Origin: CAKZNE01 sp002695025
GTDB lineage: Bacteria > Bacteroidota > Bacteroidia > Flavobacteriales > Schleiferiaceae
DNA length: 64,000 nt
Reading direction: 5' to 3'
Assembly (NCBI GenBank): GCA_913043285.1
Contig: CAJWML010000002.1
Location: forward strand, 343,168-407,167
Shown here: piece by piece, positions 34,138 to 44,200 of the stretch
How the letters are laid out: every line of letters begins with the position of its first letter
Numbering within the stretch: the first letter of the stretch is position 1
Notes under the pieces: model-generated
What the model was told of the DNA's origin: nothing
What the model saw: the letters and a program-made list of their open reading frames with translations, nothing else
Databases searched by the model: none
Made by a program: the position numbers and the translations under genes

Positions 34138-36636
34138 ATGGACCTCCATAACTCCATATCGCTCAATTCACTGCCGTCCGGTTTTAACATTATTTACAAA
34201 CTTGACAAACTAGGATATTTTAAATATGTAAGCCCACTCATGGCTTCATATCTGGATATGGAAGTTTCAGAAATACTGCATACTTCCTTCCGCAATCTTG
34301 TGCGCCCTGATTTCAGGGAGCGGGTGGAAAGTTTTTACCTGAAGCAACTGGAAAGTGGCGTGCCCAATACCTACCTGGAGTTTCCAGTGGTAAATTCCAA
34401 AGGGCGTGAAAGTTGGATCGGCCAGACCGTTGAAATTGTGGTTAAGGAAGGAATAGTACAGGAAGTAGTGGCCGTGGCCTGTGACGTAACCGAAAAGATC
34501 ACAGCCCGACAATTTGCCGCCAACAGCGAGGAGAAGTACCGTGGGCTGATCGAGAATATTAAGTTGGGTCTCATGGAAGTGGATCTCAATGAGCACATTG
34601 TGTTTGCCAACAAATCATTTTGTGACATTACCGGCTACTCGCTTGAGGAAATAATGGGGAAAAAGGCAAGCGACCTTTTCCTGGAAAACGGGGATAGCGA
34701 AAATCATGATAAAATAGCGGATGCCAACCAAAAGAGGTTGGAGGGTGAGTCTTCAGCTTACGAGGTTAAAATACAACGTAAGGATGGCAGTCCGGTATGG
34801 ATGATCATCTCCGGGGCTCCCGTGCGTAATAGCAGAGGCGAAATAATAGGATCCGTAGGTATTCATAATGACATCACAGAGCGCAAGGTGGAAGAACTGG
34901 AGCGCCAGAAATTACTTGGCGACCTGGAAGCCAGTAATGAAGAGCTTAAGCGTAAGCAACAGTACCTGAGTGCAGTAAACGAATTTGCTGCGCGCCTTAT
35001 TAAAACCTCTACCATACATGAAATTGTAACTGAGATCACTCAGAATACCATCGAAAAGTTCGGCTTTGAGGACTGTGTGGTATACCTGCTGGAAGAGGAG
35101 GGAGACACACTGAGCCAGATTGGTGCCTATGGCGTTAAAGACCGTGATGGAAAAGTGATGGAAGCCATACGGGTACCCGTAGGAAAAGGTATTGTAGGAA
35201 GTGTGGCACTTTCTGGCAAACCTGAAATTGTAAACGACACCAGCCAGGATGAACGCTATATCACCGATATGGTTCCCGGCCTTTCAGAACTGGCTGTACC
35301 CATTATTGCTGATGGTAAAACTATTGGGGTGATAGATACTGAACACTCTCAAAAGAATTTTTACACCCACGAACACCTGGAAACACTGGTAACCATTTCT
35401 AACCTGGCCGCCAACAAGATCAAGAGTGCTGTAATCAGCCAAAAACGTGAAGAGGCTGAAGCTGCACTTAAAGAAAGTGAAACCAAATTACGGGCGGTAA
35501 TTGATTCAGCGCTGGATGCCATGATCATTATTGATGGGGCTGGGATAATCCAGGAATGGAATCCACGTGCCCGGGATATTTTCGGATATCATGAAAGGAT
35601 GGCCTGCGGGCATAAAATGACAGACCTGATCATCCATCAACCCTTTCGCAGGATCATGGAAATGGGCATACAGGCCTTTGCTGAATCCGGAAAGGCGCCT
35701 ATGCTCAATAAAAGAATTGAAATACAAAGTGTAAACCGGGACGGGGATATCTTTCCTGTGGAATTCAGTATTGTTCCGGTAAAACTAAACGGCAAAGTAT
35801 TGTACTCTGCCTTTGCCCGTGATATTACCCAGCAAAAAAAGGTGAGTGAGGAAATGATCAATGCCCTTAACCGTGAGCGAGAGCTGAACGAGATGAAATC
35901 AAGGCTTATTTCCATGACCTCGCATGAGTTCCGTACTCCGCTTACCACCATTCAAACCAATATAGAGTTACTGTCCTATCACCTGGACCGCGAGAAATTG
36001 AACAACCGGCCAAAATTATCCAAGAACTTTGACCGCATCAATTCCCAGATTGAGCGCCTCAATGTGCTGATGAACGATGTACTTATGATGGGGCGTCTCG
36101 AATCCGGGAAAATATCCAATTCCCCGGCACTTACCGATGTGGTGAAGCTGTGTAATGATATTATTAAATCCAGTTTTAACCAGCATGAGGATGGCCGGGA
36201 GGTAGACTTCAAGGTAGAGGGTAATGCACGTGAATTGCTTATTGACCCTAACATCTATACTCATATTATAACCAACCTATTGTCCAATGCTTTCAAATAT
36301 TCGCCTGATGCCAGTAATCCTGCCCTGAACCTCATCTTCATGGAAAACGAACTGAGAATAGAGGTGATAGATAGTGGTATTGGTATTCCCGAAAAAGACC
36401 TCCCCAACATCTTTGATTCCTTCTTCCGCTCGGACAATGCTGAAAATATTCAGGGCACCGGGCTTGGGCTGGCCATTGTAAAGGAATTCTGTGAGATGCA
36501 GGGAGCGCAGATTGAGGTAGAAAGCCGGTTATGCTGGGGCTCCAGGTTTAGTATAACACAGCCGTACCAGACATTTGGTGAAGTAATACAAAATAACGTG
36601 GACAAGCATACGCAGCCCAAAACAATCTTAAATTAA
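34138..36636 (+). CDS. PAS-PAS-GAF-PAS sensor histidine kinase
   Basis: An 832-residue soluble kinase without membrane segments. Domain order is PAS (about 15-120), PAS with PAC (130-255, including VGIHNDITERK), a short coiled coil, GAF (285-430, GKGIVGSVALSGKP), PAS (445-575, FARDITQQKK), HisKA with MTSHEFRTPLTT (His near 594) and HATPase_c (700-810, NLLSNAFKYSP, DSGIGIP, GTGLGL). It should respond to small molecules or redox state inside the cell. The LytTR regulator gene begins 6 bases after its stop, so the two are an obvious pair. The ligand cannot be read from the sequence. Confidence 0.93.
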   Translation: MDLHNSISLNSLPSGFNIIYKLDKLGYFKYVSPLMASYLDMEVSEILHTSFRNLVRPDFRERVESFYLKQLESGVPNTYLEFPVVNSKGRESWIGQTVEIVVKEGIVQEVVAVACDVTEKITARQFAANSEEKYRGLIENIKLGLMEVDLNEHIVFANKSFCDITGYSLEEIMGKKASDLFLENGDSENHDKIADANQKRLEGESSAYEVKIQRKDGSPVWMIISGAPVRNSRGEIIGSVGIHNDITERKVEELERQKLLGDLEASNEELKRKQQYLSAVNEFAARLIKTSTIHEIVTEITQNTIEKFGFEDCVVYLLEEEGDTLSQIGAYGVKDRDGKVMEAIRVPVGKGIVGSVALSGKPEIVNDTSQDERYITDMVPGLSELAVPIIADGKTIGVIDTEHSQKNFYTHEHLETLVTISNLAANKIKSAVISQKREEAEAALKESETKLRAVIDSALDAMIIIDGAGIIQEWNPRARDIFGYHERMACGHKMTDLIIHQPFRRIMEMGIQAFAESGKAPMLNKRIEIQSVNRDGDIFPVEFSIVPVKLNGKVLYSAFARDITQQKKVSEEMINALNRERELNEMKSRLISMTSHEFRTPLTTIQTNIELLSYHLDREKLNNRPKLSKNFDRINSQIERLNVLMNDVLMMGRLESGKISNSPALTDVVKLCNDIIKSSFNQHEDGREVDFKVEGNARELLIDPNIYTHIITNLLSNAFKYSPDASNPALNLIFMENELRIEVIDSGIGIPEKDLPNIFDSFFRSDNAENIQGTGLGLAIVKEFCEMQGAQIEVESRLCWGSRFSITQPYQTFGEVIQNNVDKHTQPKTILN

Positions 36637-36642
36637 AACTCT

Positions 36643-37374
36643 ATGAAACCGTACAGGATCCTTGTGGTTGAAGATGACCAGTTAATAGCCGAAAGTTTAT
36701 GTGACATTCTGGAATGTCTGGAACACCAGGTGGTAGGAACTGCAGCCAGCGGTGAAAAGGCTCTTGATCTCCTTAAAAATACGGAAGCAGACCTCATTTT
36801 GCTGGATATTCAGCTCAACGGGGGTATGGATGGCGTAGCCCTGGCGGAAATCATTAAAAAGGACTATGACCTGCCCTTTATTTTCACCACAGCATTTGCG
36901 GACCCGCAAACTATTGAAAAAGCCAGGGACATGGGACCGTTCGGTTATATTGTAAAACCTTATGGGATTAAGGATATCCATGCTTCGCTGGAAGTGGCTA
37001 TGGGTACCTACAGGTCTATGCAAGAACTTAAGCAGTCGCAGCTGCAGGAATCATACGTACGCAATAACCACCTGTACGTGAAAATGGATTCGCGCCTGGT
37101 GAAGATCAAGGATGATGACATCCTGTACATTGAGGCTCAGGGCGATTATGCCGTTTTTAAGACGGAAAAAAAGAGTTATGTGGTGCATACCACCATGAAG
37201 AACATAGAGCAAAAACTGGATCCTGAAAAGTTTTTGAAAGTACACCGTTCCTTCATAGTTAACCTGGATCATATAGTGGACATTGAAGATACCAACCTGT
37301 TGATCAAAGAGAAGGTGATACCTGTGAGCAGGGGCAACCGTGAAAGCCTCATGAACCGGATACATACTATTTAA
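36643..37374 (+). CDS. LytTR-type response regulator
   Basis: This 243-residue protein has a receiver domain (1-120) with acidic pocket EDD at 10-12, phospho-acceptor Asp in LLDIQL near 54 and a conserved Lys in IVKPYG near 106. A short linker leads to a LytTR DNA-binding domain (about 145-243, with ILYIEAQGDYAVF and KVHRSFIVNLDHI). LytTR domains bind direct repeats upstream of target promoters. It is the likely partner of the PAS/GAF kinase 6 bases upstream. No obvious target repeat was seen beside this operon. Confidence 0.93.
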   Translation: MKPYRILVVEDDQLIAESLCDILECLEHQVVGTAASGEKALDLLKNTEADLILLDIQLNGGMDGVALAEIIKKDYDLPFIFTTAFADPQTIEKARDMGPFGYIVKPYGIKDIHASLEVAMGTYRSMQELKQSQLQESYVRNNHLYVKMDSRLVKIKDDDILYIEAQGDYAVFKTEKKSYVVHTTMKNIEQKLDPEKFLKVHRSFIVNLDHIVDIEDTNLLIKEKVIPVSRGNRESLMNRIHTI

Positions 37375-37848
37375 ATTACTACCCGTGGCCTCTCATACAC
37401 TTTCCTGAAGTCTTGTAGCTGGCCGATAATCTTATGTAGCTCCTTTGTACTATAGATTAGTAATTACCCTCATTTTTCATTCATCCTTTAAAACGTGCCA
37501 TCCAACGTGCGTTTGAATAAGCTCAACGAAAATCATCTGAGTAGCTTCTTAGCAGGCCTAATTTTGCTATGAATCCAAAAAGTAAGGGTAGGTTTTTACA
37601 GAAGACATTTCAGTCCTTCCAGGGTCTATAATAAAACGAAGCGAAGGTTGATGATTGGTTAATTGGCAAAACGGGGAATATGTGTCTTAGTATTCCCCGT
37701 GTTAACCTTTTAAAATCAAAATCAACTTTACTGATAAACCTTTTGCTGGCAGGGAAAGGTCCGGTAAAACAGAAGCGCTGTTATCTGAAATGGCGTTTTT
37801 GAAAAAAATACGCACTTTGGCGTTAAGTAATTACCTTTACGTCCGATT
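37375..37848. other. 474-bp gene-free region
   Basis: No convincing coding frame in either direction. The only clear structure is a 10-bp inverted repeat at 37671-37700. The rest is AT-rich unique-looking sequence. A TACCTTTA box at 37832-37839 lies 9 bases before the ATG of the next small gene. Confidence 0.5.
37671..37700 (+). other. Inverted repeat ACGGGGAATA with 10-base loop
   Basis: Perfect 10-bp arms around a 10-base loop, followed by GTTAACCTTTT. It is about 300 bases after the LytTR gene, too far for a tight operon terminator, and the T-run is interrupted. It may end a small RNA transcribed from the gene-free region or act as an operator for 37849. Confidence 0.4.
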
Positions 37849-38082
37849 ATGGCAAAAGTACCTGCCAAAGATATAGACGCTCTGATGCAACAAACATCTA
37901 GGGAGGGTGACGCGGTGATCCGGTTCAGTTTTTTCGAGGAAGTAAACTGTTCAGGTGATCCGCGTCCTTTTTATCACACTATCCTATTGGAACAGGGAGT
38001 TTCAAAAATCCAAAGCAGACCTTATGCCTTCGGATCCTTTGACCAGCCTTATTTTCATATATTTAACAAGGAATTAGTTTAG
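37849..38082 (+). CDS. Small unknown protein
   Basis: A 77-residue soluble protein with no signal peptide, membrane segment or known motif. It starts with a charged helix (KVPAKDIDALMQQTSREGD) and continues with mixed beta/turn sequence containing one Cys and several Pro and Phe. It has its own likely -7 box upstream and is followed by a rho-independent terminator at 38173-38198, which supports a real single-gene transcript. Function unknown. Confidence 0.5.
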   Translation: MAKVPAKDIDALMQQTSREGDAVIRFSFFEEVNCSGDPRPFYHTILLEQGVSKIQSRPYAFGSFDQPYFHIFNKELV

Positions 38083-38172
38083 ACCGCTTAGTGTGGAAAC
38101 TCTGTTTTTTTTGGCCAGCCATATCCATACTTACTGCTAATATTTATCCTCAGTTCGAACAGCTGAAGAAGA

Positions 38173-38198
38173 GGGGCCACTTTGGTGGTCCCTTTTTT
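38173..38198 (+). terminator. Rho-independent terminator
   Basis: Stem GGGGCCAC / GTGGTCCC (one G-T pair) with a TTTG loop and a run of six T. It lies between the small gene 37849-38082 and the convergent gene ending at 38205, and is oriented for the plus strand. Confidence 0.8.
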
Positions 38199-38204
38199 AT
38201 CGCT

Positions 38205-39224
38205 CTATGGGAAATGCAATAGGGCTATACTTCCGGCCGGCCCTGATGCCCACGCGGCACCATCTTTAGCCACGCTTATCGTGTAAAAACCACCTTCCAG
38301 TTCATTCCAGCTTTCACCGGCATCAAGGGAGTAATTACCACTATTACGACTTACCGTGAGTAAAGTGTCTTTGTTAAGGTAGGCAATGCAGGAACGGTAC
38401 CTTCCCAATATGGTTTCATCTCCGCTTACAAACCATGACCGGCCGCCATCGGTAGTCCTGGCAATATTGAAACCGGTAAGGGAGTCTGCGCGATAATCTC
38501 CTCCTGTGCAAAACCCTTCCTTTTCATTACGGAAAGCAAAGGAGAAAATGCCTTTGGAAGCTTCTCCATGGTCCAGCGGAGCTGAAGTTTTATACCAGGT
38601 GCGTCCATAATCCTCTGACAGGAGTACGGTAGCTTCCGGTCCTCCCAGCCCGATGATCACTTTACCGGGACCAAGGGTCCTAAGGCAGGTTCCCGAGGCA
38701 GCAAAACCTCCTTGCCCGGTAGCCACTTTGGGCAATGTGCTTTCCGGTAAATGTTGCCAGCTTTTTCCACCGTCCTGTGTTTCGATAAGCACAAGACGAT
38801 TGCCCGGAGCATCACTGAAGGCTATTCCTCTTTGTTGATCCCAGAAGTCCATGGCGTCAAAAAAGATACCTGCATCATTGTTTTCATAGGTGCGTAACCA
38901 GTTCTTGCCACCATCGGAAGTGTAATAGATGAGGGCTGGCAAACCGGCAGAAAGTACCAGGGCGGTATCAGCCCCAAAAGCATGAATATCGCGGAACTGT
39001 AGCTCCTGCGAAGCGGGCACGGAAACATCTTCCCATGTTTTACCGCCATCCCGGGTGCGCAGTACTGTACCTTCTGAGCCGCTTGCCCAGCAAACTTTGG
39101 CAGATATGGCATGTAATCCCCGGAGGCTGGCTTCTGAGCTGGTTTCAAAGTTTTCCCAGTAGGGTTGCGCCTTTATACCCTCACAAATGGCCAAAACTGC
39201 TAAAGAAATAAGGATGTATTTCAT
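38205..39224 (-). CDS. Ycf48/BNR-repeat beta-propeller, secreted
   Basis: A 339-residue exported protein: start MKYILISLAVLAI at 39224 gives a standard signal peptide ending near IKA; an upstream ATG at 39239 would add five residues in front. The mature part is built of BNR/Ycf48-type repeats, seen as TVLRTRDGGKTWEDV, YYTSDGGKNWLRT, LIETQDGGKSWQHL, LLSEDYGRTWYKT, ARTTDGGRSWFVS and SLDAGESWNEL. These would fold as a seven-bladed propeller. In plants and cyanobacteria Ycf48 helps assemble photosystem II; in non-phototrophs such propellers have unassigned extracytoplasmic roles. No sorting domain is present at the C-terminus. Confidence 0.87.
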   Translation of the reverse strand: MKYILISLAVLAICEGIKAQPYWENFETSSEASLRGLHAISAKVCWASGSEGTVLRTRDGGKTWEDVSVPASQELQFRDIHAFGADTALVLSAGLPALIYYTSDGGKNWLRTYENNDAGIFFDAMDFWDQQRGIAFSDAPGNRLVLIETQDGGKSWQHLPESTLPKVATGQGGFAASGTCLRTLGPGKVIIGLGGPEATVLLSEDYGRTWYKTSAPLDHGEASKGIFSFAFRNEKEGFCTGGDYRADSLTGFNIARTTDGGRSWFVSGDETILGRYRSCIAYLNKDTLLTVSRNSGNYSLDAGESWNELEGGFYTISVAKDGAAWASGPAGSIALLHFP

Positions 39225-39333
39225 GGCATTAAAATACAACTAGTAGTATAACACTCTGGTGCTTGGGTATAATGTACTTTGAGCTTACAGAAGAACAAGA
39301 ACGGGAGGCAAACATCCGGGCTTTACCTAGAAT

Positions 39334-40098
39334 TTATTCCATATCCGCTTTATGGAAGTTTGCTTTAGGACTATAAAGGTCATGATCCACATTACCCACA
39401 GCGCCTTCTACCTTACCGCGTTCGGTGCGTTGCCAGATCAACCATCCCTCGTTTTTCCAGGCATTGGGTATTTGGGGAGTATCCACTTCGTATTCGGCTA
39501 TCCAAAGGTCGTATTTAGCAAAATCAGGATGATCCAGATACTGGTTTCCAAAAGGGTGGTTGGTATACACTACCGGGCGAACGTTTAGTTTACTCTCTAC
39601 GGTTTGCAGCCACTTAAGCACATTTTGCTGATACGTTTTAGTGTTGATACCTGGTTTCATGCCTCCCTGTTCAAGGTCCAGCACCGGGGGCATATCACCT
39701 TCTTCATAAGTCACTGCAGATAAAAAGTTAGCGGCTTGTTTGTCAGGGTTGTCACCGGCCACGTAAAAATGATAGCCACCGTGTATCAGGCCTACAGCAT
39801 GAGCTCCTTCACGGTTATGTAAATAATCGGGATCTTTATAGTCTTCTCCCTGGGTAGCCTTGTCATAAGCAAAATCCAACCGGGCAGCCTTGATCTCCTG
39901 CCAGTTTATATCGCCCTGAAAGTGAGATACATCAATACCCAGTACGGGTCCAGTTTTAGTGGGTGCAGGGGGAGGTGTTACAGCTTTTTCCTGATTAGCT
40001 GTGGTGGTATCTTCCTTTTTACTGTTATCAGTGGAAGAGGGATTGTTGCAGGCCAGCATCAGCCCGATAATCGCCAGGCTTAGGTATTTGATTTTCAT
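39334..40098 (-). CDS. GH25 lysozyme-like lipoprotein
   Basis: A 254-residue lipoprotein with lipobox LMLAC (Cys17) and a Ser/Thr/Pro/Lys-rich linker to about residue 50. A GH25 muramidase domain follows, with GIDVSHFQGDINW (first catalytic Asp), DKATQGEDYKDPDY, HGGYHFYV and VLDLEQGG (second Asp and Glu). GH25 enzymes cut the glycan backbone of peptidoglycan. The lipid anchor keeps it at the cell envelope, for wall remodelling or attack on neighbours. It lies 3 bases downstream of the membrane protein gene 40102-40992, so the two form an operon. Confidence 0.92.
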   Translation of the reverse strand: MKIKYLSLAIIGLMLACNNPSSTDNSKKEDTTTANQEKAVTPPPAPTKTGPVLGIDVSHFQGDINWQEIKAARLDFAYDKATQGEDYKDPDYLHNREGAHAVGLIHGGYHFYVAGDNPDKQAANFLSAVTYEEGDMPPVLDLEQGGMKPGINTKTYQQNVLKWLQTVESKLNVRPVVYTNHPFGNQYLDHPDFAKYDLWIAEYEVDTPQIPNAWKNEGWLIWQRTERGKVEGAVGNVDHDLYSPKANFHKADME

Positions 40099-40101
40099 GA
40101 G

Positions 40102-40992
40102 TTATGACTTGTTAGAGGTGGTTATATTTTTCAGTTGTTGTTCTTCCTGTTGTACGATCTGTAACGGGCGCCCGTAGCCGAAAAGCTTTTTGAGGAAAAG
40201 GGAAAATACATACCAGAACAGGAGGGGCATCAGTCCAAAAACAATAAGGATGTTCACCAGGGCGGCAATGGCGAGCCGAACTCCATTCTGAGCGGCAAAA
40301 CGCAGTATATCCAGTATTTCCTTCCCGATCTTATCCAGATCATCTTCCACATTATAGGTGGTTTTAAGAACTCCATCTTCTATGCGATCCCCCAAGGTTA
40401 AATGGTCGTGGTGTTCCGATTCCTGGTAACTTTCCAGGCTGTCAAGTCGACTTTGATGCATCTGCTTCCGCGCGTTAATGGAGTCACGCGTAGCTTCCAG
40501 GCTTTGGTTGAGTTCACCGCCCAGGTTCATATCCACGGTTTTCACAACGCCCTGCATGGCAGAGGTATATATACTCAGGCCAGGTGATATCATTAAGGCA
40601 AGTACCAACAGCTTAAAGCTGGTGGAACGGAGTGCGGGAATAAACAAACCGATAAAAAGCACTACCATAGCCCATTTAAAAAGCATCCATTGACTGATCT
40701 CCAGTAAAGTAAGCTGCAGGAGGATCATCATACTGGAAATGTCCAGGTAGTTGAGAAGCTTATTAAAATCATCTTCATAGGTATGGGCCCAGTCCTTAAG
40801 CAGGGGAATACTTTCAGCCAGGGGAATTGTAAGGCCTTCTATTTCCGATAGTATGGCTACGCTTGCCAATACTTCTTTTGAGGCGCTGTTCTGGAATTCG
40901 AGGGCATCCTTATAGAATAAATTCAGGAAGGAAGCAGCAATAAGGATGGCTAGTAAAATAGCCCCTATGATTCGTTTGGTTTGGTTGTTCAT
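40102..40992 (-). CDS. Membrane protein in operon with GH25 lysozyme
   Basis: A 296-residue protein with an N-terminal membrane span (about 10-28), an extracytoplasmic segment, a cluster of two or three spans (about 90-165), a charged region with coiled-coil character (about 165-215, Gln/His/Glu-rich) and a final span near 240-265. The short C-terminus is basic and Gln-rich. No family recognised. Close coupling to the lysozyme gene suggests an envelope role such as positioning or regulating the lysozyme; this is inferred from context only. Confidence 0.72.
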   Translation of the reverse strand: MNNQTKRIIGAILLAILIAASFLNLFYKDALEFQNSASKEVLASVAILSEIEGLTIPLAESIPLLKDWAHTYEDDFNKLLNYLDISSMMILLQLTLLEISQWMLFKWAMVVLFIGLFIPALRSTSFKLLVLALMISPGLSIYTSAMQGVVKTVDMNLGGELNQSLEATRDSINARKQMHQSRLDSLESYQESEHHDHLTLGDRIEDGVLKTTYNVEDDLDKIGKEILDILRFAAQNGVRLAIAALVNILIVFGLMPLLFWYVFSLFLKKLFGYGRPLQIVQQEEQQLKNITTSNKS

Positions 40993-41226
40993 GAGGTTTG
41001 GCTTACTCCCTGCAATATAGTTCAGGCACGTACTAATTTACAAGGGCAGGGTCCGGGAAATACAGGCTTAATCGGTTTCAATCTTTGAATTAACCCTCTT
41101 TTTGATTGGGTAAAAGGAATTTTTTAGTGGAGTGTTTGCGCGGGATCATTCCTTTTCCAACATTTAGAATGTTGAATTAAAAGTGTTTTTTTCAAACTAG
41201 CTAACCAAGCTTGAATCTGGTTGTAC

Positions 41227-41261
41227 AAAAAAAGGCTCACCATTTTGGTGAGCCTTTTTTT
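41227..41261. terminator. Bidirectional intrinsic terminator
   Basis: Perfect 16-bp inverted repeat (AAAAAAAGGCTCACCA and complement) with a TTT loop and a seven-base T-tract on each strand. It is placed after the stop of the minus-strand ABC permease/peptidase gene (41286). Confidence 0.9.
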
Positions 41262-41285
41262 ATGGGACAAATTGCTTTTAGAAGC

Positions 41286-44200
41286 CTATTCCAGCTTTTT
41301 CACATTATCATCAACCACTCGTTCTATAAGAAGGCGGTGAGGGTCAATAGCTGCTTTTACAGGTTTTTCATCGGCCATGAGGGTAAACTCAAGCTTTTCA
41401 GCGTTGAACTTTACCCGTTTCAGGGCAATAAGCTTTTCTTCCTCCTCATCGCCATACAGACCTATGTCCACCCAATCATTGGGAGCTGATTTTTCTTCGT
41501 TGCCAATGGTGTCCGCATAAATCTTATACGCCTCTATATCCAGGTCTACCGTGTATTTTCCATTGTCCGTTTCCTGTAAGCTGGCTTCCTTGAGGCGGAA
41601 GTCATAGAGGGTGGTCTTTTTAAACCAGTCTTCTACGAGGTACTGCAAACTGTCCGGCACGCGAGGTTCCAGGTGCCTCAGGAAATCAAGGGAAGTAGGG
41701 TAGGGTGGTTCTGCGTAACGGTATTCGGCCAGGAAATCCCGTAAGGCCGCATTAACGGAGTCTTCGCCAATGTAGTCCTGCAGGGCATAGAGAATAAGGC
41801 TACCCTTACCATAATGGATGTATCCCTGGTTCTCCACCTTGTAAAGGGGTACTTCCTTGATGCGTTCAAAGCTTCTGCCGTTCAGGTAGCGGTCAAAGTT
41901 ATACTTCAGGAAATCCTTCATGTGCATAGCGTCCTCTTCCTGCTTCATAACCATGAGGGAAGAGTATTCCGAGAAACTTTCGGTAAGCATGGTGCCACCC
42001 TGCATCTTAGCCGATATCTCCTGGTGTGCCCACCACTGGTGCGCCATTTCATGAGCTATTACCGCATCCACCACATTGTTGTCATCCTCATCTTCAAGAT
42101 TAACAATAAACCCTAAGCCTTCAGAATAGGGCATGGTACCCGGGAAAGCCTGGGCAAAGCTTTGGTAACGCGGAAACTCTATGATACGCGCTTGTTTATG
42201 ATAGTAGGGACCAAAATGCGCGGTATAATATTCCAACGCTTTTTGGATGGCGTCCAGCATCATCTCCACATTGTAGGGGTGTTTTTTATCGTAGTATACT
42301 TCCAGGTTTATTCCATTCCACTGGCGCTGGGCCTTCTCGTAGCGGGCGGACATAAAAGAGTAGAAATTCTGGGAAGCATGATCCACCACGTAATGGTAAT
42401 AGTTGCGTCCGTTCTCCTGCCATTCCTTAACCAGCTTACCGGGTGCAATGGCCAGCTGATCCGCGCTGGTGGAGATCACCGTTTCTACATTTACCCAGTC
42501 CGAAGCCCCATCGGAGAGGTAATTGACCATACAGAGTTCGTTACAGTCTTCCTGCAGTTCAGGGATACGCTTTTTGGGTTGCAGATCGTATTTCTTACGG
42601 TCGTTACGGTCCAGCAATTCCAATTCCTCCCGGTAGCCCAGGAAAGGCAATATCTCGCTATTGTTCAAAAAGGTGCCGTTGGCGGCAATAGAACGATCTC
42701 CTGCGGAATTCTCAAAGCCTTCCGACATATAAGTGGAAAGGATCTCCATATTTAGTGTGGCGTTGGTATCCAGTGGCTCTGCCAAACGGTAAATGCGAAA
42801 TCCCAATTCTTCATCATTGAGTACCATCTCTGCCCCGGGAATATTGATCTCTATATCCCAATCATTGGAAAGGGTATAGAAAACAGAGTCAATGGCGCGA
42901 CCGCTCTTGTTCTGCATTGCTATTTCCGCCCGCACCTTCAGGTCGCGTGATTCGGGGAAGATGTCTATGTAATAATTGATAGCGGTGAGTTTGGGCAGCG
43001 GGTAGTTCTCATACGTTTTGTAATTTTTCTCGTAATCCACCCGGAGATGTTCCCAGGTATCTGGTGTTTTAAAATCATTGAGAATAAAGGTGTTGTAATA
43101 CACAAAGCTGGCTGTTCCCAGCCATAATCCAATGATCACCAGTGTGCCAATAAGGTAAGTGCCTTTAAAGGATTTACGTGCTTGTTTAAAGCGTTCACCG
43201 ATACCTTCAACCGTATTGCGGTTCATGAAAAGGCCGGCTATGGTCAGCAGGATAAAAGTAAACAGTATCCAGTAGATATTGAACCACACCGAACCCAATA
43301 GCCCCGATCCGAAACCGTTCATGTCCGAATAAAATAAACTCGGGCCGCCATTGAAATCCACCATATTGGTGCTTATATCGGCTGCTATCCATATAAAATC
43401 CAGCAGGAATAAGAAAAGTACCGATACAAAATAGCCCAGGTAACGGTTATTGATCATTACCTGCAAAAAGATAAAGAGGCAGCTATAGGTAATATAGCCC
43501 GGTAGTACATCCATTAACAGGTCACCAAAGTAAACCGATAGTTCTACAGCCATATATCCTTGTAAAAGCTGATACACAATAGCCAGCGCAATGAGAAACA
43601 AGTGAAGGATAAAGGCCAGCGAAATAAGAGAGAGGGTTTTGGCGGCTAAGGATGAAAAGGAATGATGGGGCGTGGCATTCACAACTTCATGAAGGTGGCT
43701 CATACGATCACGCCAAACCAGTTCACCACTGAAGAATACGAGGATGATCATGACAAAGATGCTCGAAGCGTTGCTGATCATACTCATCATCTTATAGGTT
43801 ACCGGGTAGGATTGCAAGCCAAAGTATTCAAAACCTGCTACCATTTGGGACACAACCAGGATAAGGCAGATGATCAGCAAAATGCGGAACACGATGCTTT
43901 TCAGCATACTGCTAAGGCTGGTCTTGAAAAAACTCCAAAATTGTATGTAATTGGTTTTTAGGTTAAAAACAGGGTTAACCTTTTGTTTTTCTTGAATAAC
44001 CGGCACGGCTTTGCTTTCGGTGGTCTTTGGAGCAGCTTTTACACGAAAAGCCTTTCTTTCGCGAATGGAAAAGCTCAGGTAGGAGAGCAAGGTGATCAGC
44101 AGAGAAAAACCGATCCAGATCATGCGGTTCTGTAACATCAGTCCGGAATAGGCCGGGCTAAGGGTGTTCTTTTCAATAGGCGTGAAATATTTAGAGTATA

